A DNA stretch of 64,000 nucleotides, taken from NCBI RefSeq assembly GCF_000425065.1, contig NZ_AULB01000030.1, forward strand, positions 56,477 through 120,476, in the 5' to 3' direction. This stretch comes from Actinomadura rifamycini DSM 43936 (GTDB lineage: Bacteria > Actinomycetota > Actinomycetes > Streptosporangiales > Streptosporangiaceae). Of this stretch, positions 42,126 to 50,867 are shown one piece after another; within the stretch, counting starts at the first letter, position 1; each line of letters opens with the position of its first letter. The position numbers and the translations under genes were made by a program. A model generated the notes under the pieces. That model saw nothing but the letters and a program-made list of their open reading frames with translations, had not been told where the DNA came from and searched no databases.

Positions 42126-42983
42126 GTGCGCACCGTCCGCAGCGCCCGCACCCGTGTCGCCACGGCCGTCCTCGCCGCGCTGTCCGCCGCGCTCCTGGCG
42201 GCGGCCCTGGCGGCCGCTCCCCTGGTGTACGGCGGCGAGCCCGAGTCGGTCACCGGACGGGACGCGCTGGTGATCGGCGTCGACCACGACCTCCCCGGCC
42301 TGTCCGCCCGGACCGGCGGCGGCCCGCTCGAAGGCTTCGAGATCGACGTGGCGGCCTACGTCGCAGGACGGCTCGGCGTCGCCCCCGCCGACGTGACCCT
42401 CCGGCCGCTCCGCTCGGCACGCCCCGAGGACGCGCTGCGCGACGGCACGATCGACATGGCCGTCTCGACCCGTCCGATCACCGCGGCGCGCAAGGACCGG
42501 GTCACGTTCGCCGGCCCGTACTACCTCGCGCACCAGGACATCCTCGTCCGGCAGGGCGACCGCGCCGTCCGCACCGTCCGGGACCTGCGCGGCAAGCGGA
42601 TCTGCAAGGTGTCCGGCTCCGACTCCTGGTGGGTGGTGACCGGCGACCGGGAGGTGGCGGCCGTCCCGGTGCCGATGGCGTCCTACGCGGCGTGCGCCGA
42701 GTCGGTGGCCGCCGGACGCGTCGACGCCGCGACGACCGACGACCTGGTCCTCGCCGGGCTCGCGGCGGCCGTCCCCGGCACCACCGTCGTCAACGCCCCC
42801 TTCACGGACGTGAAGTACGGCATCGCCCTCCCGGAGGGGGACCGGGAAGGCTGCCTCGAGGTGAACCGCATCCTGACCGGCATGTACCAGAACGGTGCCG
42901 CCGCGACCATGCTCGACCGCTGGTTCGGCACGTCCGGCCTGGACCTCCCCGCCTCGGTCCCCCAGTTCGAGGGCTGCCCCTGA
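42126..42983 (+). CDS. glnH: GlnH-like amino-acid-binding protein
   Basis: A 285-aa SBP_bac_3 protein. N-terminal signal or anchor (1-38) without a lipobox; ligand motifs LEGFEIDVAAYVAGRLG, GTIDMAVSTRPITAARKDRV and FAGPYYLAHQDILV. Most likely ligands are Glu, Gln or Asp. GTG start with AGGAG 6 nt upstream. It lies just behind the GlnX-like gene; no ABC permease or ATPase follows, which supports sensing rather than transport. Confidence 0.8.
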   Translation: MRTVRSARTRVATAVLAALSAALLAAALAAAPLVYGGEPESVTGRDALVIGVDHDLPGLSARTGGGPLEGFEIDVAAYVAGRLGVAPADVTLRPLRSARPEDALRDGTIDMAVSTRPITAARKDRVTFAGPYYLAHQDILVRQGDRAVRTVRDLRGKRICKVSGSDSWWVVTGDREVAAVPVPMASYAACAESVAAGRVDAATTDDLVLAGLAAAVPGTTVVNAPFTDVKYGIALPEGDREGCLEVNRILTGMYQNGAAATMLDRWFGTSGLDLPASVPQFEGCP

Positions 42984-43005
42984 GCACCGCCCCCGGCCGC
43001 TCCCG

Positions 43006-43806
43006 TTAGGGCTTGCGGCCGACGCCTCCGGTCATGAACCGGACGTCGATGGTGCCGGCGTCCAGGATCGGCTCGTCGGGGCGCCACAGCGGCAGCGGGA
43101 CGAGGCCCGGCGCGAGGATCTCCAGGCCGTCGAAGAACGCGGCCAGCTCGGCGGGCGTCCGCACCCGGCCCGTCCCGAGCTGCTCGAGGAGCTGCTTCTC
43201 CAGCGCGACCGACTCGGGCGCGTCGCCGAGCCGGGTGAAGTTGGTGATGAAGAAGTACGACCCGCTGGGCACGGCATCGCGGAGCGTCTCCACGATCTCC
43301 CCGGGCTTCTCGTCGTCGGCGAGGTGGTGCAGGATGCCGCAGAGCATCACGCAGACCGGCTTGGAGAAGTCGAGGAGGCGGCGCACCTCGGCGCGCTCCA
43401 GCAGGGCCCGGGGGTCGCGGATGTCGGCCGTCACGACCGTCGTGTTCGGGTTGTCGGCGAGGATCGCGCGGCCGTGCGCCAGGACGATCGGGTCGATGTC
43501 CACGTACACGACGCGGGCCGCCGGGTCGATCCCGTGCGCCACCTCGTGGGTGTTGCGCGCCGTCGGCAGGCCCGAGCCGAGGTCGAGGAACTGGGTGACG
43601 CCCTCCTCCGCCGCCAGGTACCGCACCACTCGGTGCAGCATCGCGCGGTTGTGCAGGGCGATGTCCCGCAGCTCCGGCATGATTTTCAGGCTGGCCTCGG
43701 CGACCTGGCGGTCGACGGCGAAGTTGTCCTTGCCGTTCAGCATCACGTCGTACACGCGGGCGGCGGTCGGGACGTCCGTGGGCACGTCCGGGGGCACCTC
43801 GGCCAT
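43006..43806 (-). CDS. DUF574 SAM-dependent methyltransferase
   Basis: A 266-aa methyltransferase from the ATG at 43806; 43842 is an alternative. Family motifs: RVYDVMLNGKDNFAVDR near the start, the SAM loop FLDLGSGLPTARNTHEV, YVDIDPIVLAHGRAIL, and CGILHHLADDEKPGEIV. This family (PF04672) is greatly expanded in actinomycetes with unknown substrates. It is monocistronic and shows no regulatory site. Confidence 0.9.
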   Translation of the reverse strand: MAEVPPDVPTDVPTAARVYDVMLNGKDNFAVDRQVAEASLKIMPELRDIALHNRAMLHRVVRYLAAEEGVTQFLDLGSGLPTARNTHEVAHGIDPAARVVYVDIDPIVLAHGRAILADNPNTTVVTADIRDPRALLERAEVRRLLDFSKPVCVMLCGILHHLADDEKPGEIVETLRDAVPSGSYFFITNFTRLGDAPESVALEKQLLEQLGTGRVRTPAELAAFFDGLEILAPGLVPLPLWRPDEPILDAGTIDVRFMTGGVGRKP

Positions 43807-43959
43807 GCGGGCCTCATTCAGTTGGAGGGGATGTCCCGGCATCGTAGCCGCGGCAACCCGAAACCGACTCCGTTTCGCCGACCTCGCGCCCCGGCACCCC
43901 CGTCCGCATCCGCCTGCGGTCCTCCGGCAACGGGTTCGCCGTGGCCGACCCCGCGCGGT

Positions 43960-44382
43960 TCAGGACGACGGGAGAGCGTCCAGGGCCCGGACGAGCGGGG
44001 CCAACCCGGGGTCCTCGGCGGCTTCGGCGAGGGCGTCCTGGAACGCGGCGTCGTGGGTGGGGGTGGCCCTCCCGAGGAGTTCGCGCCCGGACTCGGTGAC
44101 GTCGGCGTAGATGCCGCGGCGGTCGGTCGGGCAGATGTAGCGGGCGAGCAGGCCCCGGTCCTCCAGGCGGGTGACGAGCCTGGTGGTGGCGCTCTGGCTG
44201 AGCACGACGGCCTCGGCGAGCCGCTGCATCCGCATGTGGTCCTCGCGCTGCTGGGACAGCAGGTGCAGGACGCAGTACTCGTTCACGTTCAGGCCGTGGG
44301 CCTCCTGCAAGGCGCGCTCGATGCGGTCCTCGATGCGGTCGTGCAGCGCGGCCAGGCGCCGCCACCCCTGCGCTCGTGACAT
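43960..44382 (-). CDS. MarR-family transcriptional regulator
   Basis: A 140-aa winged-helix protein with LNVNEYCVLHLLSQQ, HTH LAEAVVLSQSATTRLVTRLE and wing GLLARYICPTDRRGIYADVT. It is divergent from the MFS efflux gene at 44520, a common local repressor-transporter arrangement. Candidate sites lie at 44410-44425 and 44441-44464. Confidence 0.92.
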   Translation of the reverse strand: MSRAQGWRRLAALHDRIEDRIERALQEAHGLNVNEYCVLHLLSQQREDHMRMQRLAEAVVLSQSATTRLVTRLEDRGLLARYICPTDRRGIYADVTESGRELLGRATPTHDAAFQDALAEAAEDPGLAPLVRALDALPSS

Positions 44383-44409
44383 GCCTCACACTCCCTGACG
44401 GTGGCCCGC

Positions 44410-44464
44410 ACCATGCTTGCATGGTGAGATAGCACGCGTCTGCAACTATCGTCTTATGCAACTA
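44410..44464. promoter_or_regulatory. Candidate MarR operators
   Basis: ACCATG-CTTG-CATGGT (44410-44425) is an inverted repeat, and TGCAACTA occurs twice with a 16-bp period (44441-44448 and 44457-44464) between the divergent MarR and MFS genes. Confidence 0.6.
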
Positions 44465-44519
44465 CCGCTGTGCGCGTTCTATTGCGCACGCTGTTAATGC
44501 TATCCGAGGAGGAGGCGGC

Positions 44520-45731
44520 GTGCCCGTCGCACTGCTGGCGCTGATCATCAGCGCGTTCGGCATCGGTACCAGCGAGTTCGTCACGATGGGGCTCGTCCCC
44601 CAGCTCACCGCCGAGTTCGGCGTGTCGGTGCCGGCCGTGGGGCTGCTCGTGTCCGCGTACGCGTTCGGCGTGACCGTCGGCGCGCCCGTCCTGACGGCGC
44701 TCGGCGCGCGGCTGCCCCGCAAGACGATGCTGCTGGGGCTGATGGTCCTGTACCTGGCCGGGAACGCCCTGTCGGCGCTCGCCCCCACGTACGGGGTCCT
44801 CATGACCGGGCGGATCGTGGCGTCGCTGACGCACGGGGCGTTCTTCGGCATCGGGGCGGTCGTCGCGGCGGAGCTCGTCGCGCCGGACCGCAAGGCCCGC
44901 GCCATCGCGCTCATGTTCACGGGGGTGACGCTCGCGAACGTGCTGGGCGCGCCCGCCGGGGCGTTCATCGGCCAGCAGGTCGGGTGGCGCGCAGCGTTCT
45001 GGGCGATCGTCGCGATCGGGCTGGTCGCCTTCGCGGGCCTCGCGGCGCTCGTCCCGTCCCGGCCCCGCCCCGCGGACGCCGGATTGCGCCGGGAGCTCTC
45101 CGCGTTCGCGCGGCCGCAGGTCTGGCTGGCGCTCGGCATGACCGCGATCGGCTACGCGCCGGTCTTCGCCGTCTACACCTACATCGAGCCGATCACCACC
45201 CGGGTCGCGGGCTTCGACGGCGGCGCGGTGCCGGTCGTGATGGTGCTGTTCGGCGCCGGCCTGGTCGCCGGGAACCTGTTCGGCGGCCGGATGGCCGACC
45301 GGGCGCTCATGCCCGCGATCTACGGGACGCTCGGCGGCATCACCGTCGTGTCCCTCGCGTTCTGGTTCACCGCGCACTCGCGGGTCGCGCTGGTCGTGAC
45401 GGTCGTCCTGTTCGGGTTCATCGGGTTCGCGTCGGTTCCGCCGCTGCAGACGCGGGTGCTGGACGCGGCCGAGGGCGCGCCCGCGCTCGCGTCCGCCGCC
45501 AACATCGGCGCCTTCAACCTCGGCAACGCCCTGGGCCCCTTCCTGAGCGGGATGGCGATCGACGCGGGCCTCGGCTACACGTCACCGTCCTGGATCGGCG
45601 GAGCGCTGGGCGCGGCGGGCCTCGCCATCGCCGTACTCGCCGGGGCCCTGGCACGGGGCGCCGGAAAGCAACCCTCGGGGGACGGCCGCGTCGGCGCGGT
45701 CCCGGAGCCCGCGCAGGGACACCGGCCATGA
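44520..45731 (+). CDS. MFS efflux transporter (DHA1, AraJ/YdhP-like)
   Basis: A 403-aa, 12-helix major facilitator. Start VALLALIISAFGIGTSEFV and motif GRIVASLTHGAFFGIGAVV are typical of the arabinose-efflux/chloramphenicol-type DHA1 group. GTG start after GAGGAGGAGG. Likely substrate: a drug or small metabolite exported by proton antiport, controlled by the divergent MarR. Confidence 0.9.
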   Translation: MPVALLALIISAFGIGTSEFVTMGLVPQLTAEFGVSVPAVGLLVSAYAFGVTVGAPVLTALGARLPRKTMLLGLMVLYLAGNALSALAPTYGVLMTGRIVASLTHGAFFGIGAVVAAELVAPDRKARAIALMFTGVTLANVLGAPAGAFIGQQVGWRAAFWAIVAIGLVAFAGLAALVPSRPRPADAGLRRELSAFARPQVWLALGMTAIGYAPVFAVYTYIEPITTRVAGFDGGAVPVVMVLFGAGLVAGNLFGGRMADRALMPAIYGTLGGITVVSLAFWFTAHSRVALVVTVVLFGFIGFASVPPLQTRVLDAAEGAPALASAANIGAFNLGNALGPFLSGMAIDAGLGYTSPSWIGGALGAAGLAIAVLAGALARGAGKQPSGDGRVGAVPEPAQGHRP

Positions 45732-45786
45732 CCGCCGACGGCCCGGCGGTTCGGCGGGCCGCTCGGCCCTGCCGCCGTCCCGCGGC

Positions 45787-46989
45787 CTAACCGGGCGTGG
45801 AGCGGCAGGGTGCGGGACGCCCGGACGGGCGCGGCCCGCGGGCCGTCGCGGGGTCGCCGATCGTCCGGACGGCGAGCGCGCAGAGCGCGAACGCCGCGCC
45901 GAGGACGGCCGACCCGGTCCAGCCGGCGGCGTCGTACAGGGCCGCGGTGGCGGCGGCGCCGAGGGCGGAGCCGAGCGAGTAGAAGACCATGTAGCCGCCG
46001 ATCACCGAGCCGGCGCGGTCCGGGTAGGCGGCGGTGAGCGCGTGCTGGTTGCTCACGTGGACGGCCTGGACGGCGAAGTCGAGCACGATCACGCCCGCGA
46101 GCAGCAGCGGCAGCGACCACGGGAGCTGCCCGATCGCCGCCCAGGAGGCGAGCAGGAGGGCGAGCGCGAGACCGGTGACCCGGCGCGCGTGCCCGGCGTC
46201 GGCCCAGCGTCCGGCCCGGGTCGCGCCGAGCGCGCCGGCGAGCCCGGCGAGGCCGAACAGCCCGATCTGCGTCTCGTCCAGGTACCGGGGCGGTCCGGCG
46301 AGCGGCAGCGCCATGCCGCTCCACAGCGTGCCGAACGACGCGAAGAGGAAGAACGCGACCAGCCCGCGGCCGAGGAACGGCGGCTGGACGAACAGCCCGC
46401 CGAAGGACCGCAGCAGCCGCCCGTACCGCGGCGCGTCCGGACGGACGGGCGCGGGCGGCAGCGCGAAAGCGAGCGGCGCGAGGGCGGCGGCGAGGACGGC
46501 CAGCGCCAGGTAGACGCTCCGCCATCCCCACACGTCCGCGAGGGCGCCCGCGGCGACGCGCCCCCCGAGGATGCCGATCACCACGCCGGACGTCACGGCG
46601 CCGAGGTCGCGCCCCCGTTCGGCGTCCGGGGAGACGGCGGCCGTGTGCGCGACGGTCGTCTGCACGACGACCGCGAACAGGCCCGCGACGGCCAGCCCGG
46701 CGAACGCGGCCGGGGCGTCCGGGGCGGCGGCGGTGAGCGCCGATCCCGCGGCCACCAGGGCGAGGTGCGCGGCGATCAGGCGCCTGCGGTCGAGCACGTC
46801 GCCCAGCGGCACCAGCAGCACCAGCCCCGCGAGGTAGCCGAGCTGGCCGGCGGCCACGAGCCCGCCGAGCGCGTCGGCCGGGACGCCCAGGTCGCGGCCC
46901 ATCGGCTCCAGCACCGGCTGCCCGGCGTACACGCTCGCCACCGCGACCCCGCACACGACCGCCGCCAGCAGTCTCGCCCACCGGTTCAC
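45787..46989 (-). CDS. MFS transporter
   Basis: A 400-aa, 12-helix major facilitator. GTG start with GGAGGGGG upstream; longer frames run into the divergent regulator. Motif A-like loop PLGDVLDRRRLIAAH and LGAVTSGVVIGILGGRVAAG are in the first half. It is close to the YnfM/AraJ-like group. It shares its control region with an HxlR regulator. Confidence 0.9.
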   Translation of the reverse strand: MNRWARLLAAVVCGVAVASVYAGQPVLEPMGRDLGVPADALGGLVAAGQLGYLAGLVLLVPLGDVLDRRRLIAAHLALVAAGSALTAAAPDAPAAFAGLAVAGLFAVVVQTTVAHTAAVSPDAERGRDLGAVTSGVVIGILGGRVAAGALADVWGWRSVYLALAVLAAALAPLAFALPPAPVRPDAPRYGRLLRSFGGLFVQPPFLGRGLVAFFLFASFGTLWSGMALPLAGPPRYLDETQIGLFGLAGLAGALGATRAGRWADAGHARRVTGLALALLLASWAAIGQLPWSLPLLLAGVIVLDFAVQAVHVSNQHALTAAYPDRAGSVIGGYMVFYSLGSALGAAATAALYDAAGWTGSAVLGAAFALCALAVRTIGDPATARGPRPSGRPAPCRSTPG

Positions 46990-47005
46990 GCCCGCCCCCT
47001 CCAAT

Positions 47006-47061
47006 TGGTTTCGTTTTGCAACCGATCGGAGCGTAAGGCAGAATGGTTTCAATAAGCAACT
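47006..47061. promoter_or_regulatory. Two repeated operator-like boxes for the HxlR regulator
   Basis: TGGTTTC-n5-GCAAC occurs twice in direct orientation 38 bp apart (47006-47023 and 47044-47061) in the divergent region. Confidence 0.6.
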
Positions 47062-47074
47062 CTCTGGAGGGGTG

Positions 47075-47533
47075 ATGACCGGCGGCGACACCGGCGGGAC
47101 GGGCCCCGCCTGGACGGACCCCGGCTGCCCGGTCGCCCGCACGGCCGACCTGGTCGGCGACCGGTGGAGCCTGCTCGTCCTCCGCGACGCGATGGACGGC
47201 GCCCGCTCCTTCACCGACTTCCAGCGGCGCACCGGCATCGCCCGCAACATCCTCACCGACCGGCTCCGCCGGCTCACCGCCCACGGCCTGCTCGCCCAGG
47301 TCGAGGCCCCCTCGGGCAGGCGCAGGCACTACGCGCTCACCAACGCGGGCAAGGACCTCTTCCCCGTGATCGTCGCGATGCGGCAGTGGGGCGAGCGCCA
47401 CGCGTTCGGCGCCGGCGAGCCGCACTCGGTCCTCGTCGACGGCACCGGCGCGCGCGTCCCCGTCCTCGTACCCGCGGCGGCCGACGGCACCCCGCTGACG
47501 AGCGACACCACCTCGGTGCTCCGGCCCTCCTGA
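47075..47533 (+). CDS. HxlR-family transcriptional regulator
   Basis: A 152-aa winged-helix protein with the HxlR pattern: CPVARTADLVGDRWSLLVLRD, FQRRTGIARNILTDRLRRL and HYALTNAGKDLFPV. The ATG at 47075 has GGAGGGG directly upstream. Two repeated boxes precede it and the divergent MFS gene; control of that transporter is likely. Confidence 0.92.
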   Translation: MTGGDTGGTGPAWTDPGCPVARTADLVGDRWSLLVLRDAMDGARSFTDFQRRTGIARNILTDRLRRLTAHGLLAQVEAPSGRRRHYALTNAGKDLFPVIVAMRQWGERHAFGAGEPHSVLVDGTGARVPVLVPAAADGTPLTSDTTSVLRPS

Positions 47534-47639
47534 CGCCCGCCCCGGCCCCCGGACGTCCGTCCAGACCGGCCGGTGCGTGTTCACCGGCTCGCCACCGCAC
47601 GGCCACGGGCCCCATATCGGCGTGTCCCACCGTGGGCCT

Positions 47640-48695
47640 ATGCGAATCGTCATCGTCGGGGGCGGCGTGCTCGGCACGATGCACGCCGCCGAGGCCGTCC
47701 GGCGCGGCCACTACGTCCTCCAGGTGGACCGCGGGCCCGGGCCGCGCGGCGCGCCCGTCCGCGACTGCGGCCTGGTGCGGGTCGGGGGGCGCGCGGACGG
47801 CGCCGGGCTCGCCGCGGCGCTCCGCGCACGCGAACTGTGGGAGCGGATCGGGCGGGACGTCCCCGGCGCGGGCTTCCGCGCCACCGGGTCCCTCACCGTC
47901 GCCCGCACCGACGCCGAACTCGCCGCGCTCGGGGACCTCGCCGAGCGCCCGGACGCCGCCGAGCGCGGCTGCAAGCTCCTCGGCCCCGACGAGGCCCGCG
48001 CCGTCGACCCCGCGCTGCGCGGCGCGATGCTCGCGGCGCTGTGGTGCGAACGGGACGCGGCCGTCGAACCCCGGACCGTCCTGCCGGCCGTCCGGGAGCG
48101 CCTCGCCGGGTCGGGCCGGTACACGTGGCTGCCCGGCCGCGACGTGCGCGGCCTCGGCGACATGCGCGACGTGGGCACCGCGTCCGTCCGCGACGATCGC
48201 GGCGCGACCCACGAGGCGGACGCCGTCGTCCTGTGCACGGGCGCGCCGCCGACCGGGTGGGTGCGCGGCCTCGCGCCCGACCCGCCCGTCCGCCGGGTGC
48301 GGCTGCGGATGCTGCGGACCGCGCCGCCCGACGAGCCGCTCGCGACGTCCGTCGCCGACGCCGCCGGGCGGCTGCTCATCGTGCCGGGCCTCGACGGCGG
48401 TCTGGCCGTCGGCGACCCGCGCGCCTGCGGCGAGCCGGGTCCGCCCGGCGCCGACGACGCCGACGCCGACGCGTACGACCGGCTCCTGGACGCCGCCGAG
48501 GCCGTCCTCGGGCGCCCCCTCCCGCCCGTCCGCCACCGGTGGACGGACGTCCGCGCGCGGTGCGCCGACCCGTCCCGGATCGTCCACCGCGAGCGGGTCG
48601 CCGAGGACGTGTGGCTCGTCGCCGGGGCCGGCGAGCGCGGCATGACCTGCTCCCCCGCCATCGCCGAGGACACCGCCGCCGAACTCGGCCTGTGA
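47640..48695 (+). CDS. FAD-dependent oxidoreductase (DAO family, HpnW/TIGR03364-like)
   Basis: A 351-aa protein. N-terminal dinucleotide fold GGGVLGTMHAAEAVRRG (7-23), a DAO-type substrate region, and C-terminal VAGAGERGMTCSPAIAEDT. It resembles the TIGR03364 group, linked in some bacteria to phosphonate use, although no phosphonate genes are here. The ATG at 47640 lacks a ribosome binding site; the open frame upstream is unsupported. Confidence 0.8.
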   Translation: MRIVIVGGGVLGTMHAAEAVRRGHYVLQVDRGPGPRGAPVRDCGLVRVGGRADGAGLAAALRARELWERIGRDVPGAGFRATGSLTVARTDAELAALGDLAERPDAAERGCKLLGPDEARAVDPALRGAMLAALWCERDAAVEPRTVLPAVRERLAGSGRYTWLPGRDVRGLGDMRDVGTASVRDDRGATHEADAVVLCTGAPPTGWVRGLAPDPPVRRVRLRMLRTAPPDEPLATSVADAAGRLLIVPGLDGGLAVGDPRACGEPGPPGADDADADAYDRLLDAAEAVLGRPLPPVRHRWTDVRARCADPSRIVHRERVAEDVWLVAGAGERGMTCSPAIAEDTAAELGL

Positions 48696-48835
48696 CCGCG
48701 CGCGAAGCCGGCGGAACGGCGGCGGCCCGGCGGGCAGGCCCGTGAGGACCCGCCCGACGAACTGGCCTGTGACCGCGCGCCAAGGCGGCGGAACGGCGGC
48801 GGCCCGGCGGGGAGGTCCGTGAGGACCTGCCCGCC
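48681..48835. repeat. 77-bp tandem duplication covering a gene end and its terminator
   Basis: Two copies (48681-48758, 48759-48835), both containing GAACT..GGCCTGTGACCGCGCGC, the last codons and stop of the FAD gene plus a hairpin. They differ at only a few positions. Confidence 0.85.
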
Positions 48836-48843
48836 GGGCCGCC
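48798..48843. terminator. Very stable bidirectional terminator
   Basis: A 14-bp stem (48798-48811 with 48830-48843) with an inner 6-bp AGGTCC/GGACCT stem and GTGA loop, between the convergent stops at 48695 and 48871. Confidence 0.85.
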
Positions 48844-48870
48844 GCGGTCGGGGTTCGTCGGGGTTCGGGG

Positions 48871-49941
48871 TCAGCCGAAGTACTCGATGAAGGGGACCTT
48901 CTTGCTCGGGTCGGACGCGGTGCCGGCGCTGACGACGGCGGACGTGCCGGGGCGGGCGTCGATGTCGCTCGCCTGGACCGTCCCGGTGCGCGACGGGCCG
49001 TCGTAGGTGGTCCAGCGGGCGCCGTCGTAGTGCATGTACTGGGACTTGGCGCCGGTCGTGATCGGGAGCATGACCACGCCGCTCCCGCCGTCCGACGACA
49101 GGCCGATGCCCGCGGCGTTCAGCGGGGTGTCGATCGTCCGCCAGGACGAACCGTTCCAGTGCATGAGCGCGTTGGTGATCTGCGCGTTCTGGCGGACGCG
49201 CAGGACGTACACGTTGTTCGGGCCGTGCGCGACGATGCGGTGCATCGTGCCCTGGTAGCCGGGGACGCCCATCGCGCCCGGGACGACCATCGTCGTCCAC
49301 TCCGAGCCGTTCCAGTGCATGACGAGGCCGTTGACGGAGGTGCCGGTGGACGACACGGTCCCGGCGAGCCACACGTCGTTGGCGGAGTTGACGTCCACGG
49401 CGGTGATGGTCGACGAGGGCGGAAGCGGGACCTGCGGGTCGACCCAGGCGCTGCCGGTCCAGCGGAGGATCGCGCAGGGGCCGCCGGCGGCGGCGTCGAT
49501 GCCGGCGATCGACCAGGCGGTGCCGTCGGGGGCGGCGTCGACGGCCGTCGGGAACCCGACGAGCGGGTACGACACCTCGCTCCACTGGGTGCCGTTCCAG
49601 TAGAGGCCCTTGGTGCCGTTCCAGCTGTAGCCGATCACCCACGCCTTGTTCGGGCCGGCGACGGCGACGTCGGTGGGGGTGAAGCCGATGGGGCTCTGGT
49701 CGGCGACCCAGCCGGAGCCGTTCCACCGGACGAGCTTGGCCTGCGGGCTGAAGATGTTCCCCGCGGACCCGACGGCCCAGCCCGCGTTGGTCGCACCGAA
49801 GTCGACCTTGTCGAGGCTGCCGTCGTAGTTGAGGGCCGCGCTGGGGATGTCCCGCCAGCCGGCGGCGTGTGCGGGCGCCGCCAGGGCGAGCGTCCCGGCA
49901 CCGAAGGCCACGGCGGTGACCATCGCCGCTTTCCGTCGCAT
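48871..49941 (-). CDS. Secreted beta-propeller-like protein
   Basis: A 356-aa protein with a signal peptide (MRRKAAMVTAVAFGAG to AHA, 1-27) and repeating W-rich blades: LVRWNGSGWVA, LYWNGTQWSEV, LRWTGSAWV, MHWNGSEWTTM, MHWNGSSWRTI, MHYDGARWTTY. The ~50-residue periodicity fits a six- or seven-bladed propeller of unknown function, a common secreted type in streptomycetes. The ATG at 49941 has GGAG 6 nt upstream. Confidence 0.85.
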   Translation of the reverse strand: MRRKAAMVTAVAFGAGTLALAAPAHAAGWRDIPSAALNYDGSLDKVDFGATNAGWAVGSAGNIFSPQAKLVRWNGSGWVADQSPIGFTPTDVAVAGPNKAWVIGYSWNGTKGLYWNGTQWSEVSYPLVGFPTAVDAAPDGTAWSIAGIDAAAGGPCAILRWTGSAWVDPQVPLPPSSTITAVDVNSANDVWLAGTVSSTGTSVNGLVMHWNGSEWTTMVVPGAMGVPGYQGTMHRIVAHGPNNVYVLRVRQNAQITNALMHWNGSSWRTIDTPLNAAGIGLSSDGGSGVVMLPITTGAKSQYMHYDGARWTTYDGPSRTGTVQASDIDARPGTSAVVSAGTASDPSKKVPFIEYFG

Positions 49942-50038
49942 ATCCGCTCCCAAGATCCAGTTTTGGCAGGGATCACAGTACGGGACCGCTTACTCGGCGG
50001 TAAGGGCTGTTCCGCATCAGGCCACAGAAAAAGAAGAA

Positions 50039-50066
50039 AACGCCCGAAACCGAAGTTCCGGGCGTT
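50039..50066 (-). terminator. Rho-independent terminator after the crotonase gene
   Basis: Stem AACGCCCGAA/TTCCGGGCGTT (50039-50048 with 50056-50066, one bulge) followed on the minus strand by TTTTCTTCTTTTTC, 28 nt after the stop at 50095. Confidence 0.88.
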
Positions 50067-50094
50067 CTCTGCGTGACGCGCGAGACGCGAACGG

Positions 50095-50859
50095 TTACTC
50101 GCCCTTCCAGTTGGGCTTGCGCTTCTCGGCGAAGGCCGCCGGGCCCTCCTGGGCGTCCTTCGACGTGAACACCGGCAGCGTGATCTCCTGCTGCTTCTGC
50201 CACGTCTCGGCGTCCGACCAGTCGGGCGACTCGACGATGATCCGCTTGGTGGCGGCGAGGGCCAGCGGGGCGTTCTCGCCGACCTTCAGCGCCAGCTCCT
50301 TGGCCGCGGCGAGCGCGCCGCCCGGCTCGGTGAGCCGGTTGACGAACCCGAGCTCGGCCATCCGCTCCGCGGCGTACTTGTCGCCGGTCAGCGCCATCTC
50401 CATGGCGATGTGGAACGGGATGCGCTGCGGCAGCCGGAGCAGGCCGCCGCCCGCGGCGACGAGGCCGCGCTTCGGCTCCGGCAGCCCGAACTGGGCGTCC
50501 TTCGCCGCCACGACCATGTCGCAGGCGAGGGCGACCTCGCAGCCGCCGGCGAGCGCGTAGCCCTCGACGGCCGCGATCAGCGGCTTGGCGGACGGCCGCT
50601 CGACGATGCCCGCGAACCCGCGGCCCTCGACGATCGGGTTGTCACCGGTGAGGAACCCCTTGAGGTCCATGCCGGCGCAGAACGTGCCGCCGGCGCCGGT
50701 GAGGATGCCGATCGACAGGTCCTTGCGGGTGTCGAGCTCCTCCATCGCGGCCGCGATGCCCTGCGCCACGGCGCTGTTGACGGCGTTCTTGGCCTCGGGA
50801 CGGTTGATCGTGATGGTGAGGACGGCCCCGTCCTCTTCGGTCAGAACAGCGTCGGACAT
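50095..50859 (-). CDS. Crotonase/enoyl-CoA hydratase family protein
   Basis: A 254-aa crotonase: oxyanion-hole segments GILTGAGGTFCAGMDLKG and AVEGYALAGGCEVALACD. The catalytic Glu typical of hydratases falls in LPEPKRGLV. It probably acts on short-chain enoyl-CoA. It is 8 bp downstream of an SDR gene on the same strand; the two form a beta-oxidation-like pair. Confidence 0.92.
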   Translation of the reverse strand: MSDAVLTEEDGAVLTITINRPEAKNAVNSAVAQGIAAAMEELDTRKDLSIGILTGAGGTFCAGMDLKGFLTGDNPIVEGRGFAGIVERPSAKPLIAAVEGYALAGGCEVALACDMVVAAKDAQFGLPEPKRGLVAAGGGLLRLPQRIPFHIAMEMALTGDKYAAERMAELGFVNRLTEPGGALAAAKELALKVGENAPLALAATKRIIVESPDWSDAETWQKQQEITLPVFTSKDAQEGPAAFAEKRKPNWKGE

Positions 50860-50867
50860 TCAGTGCC

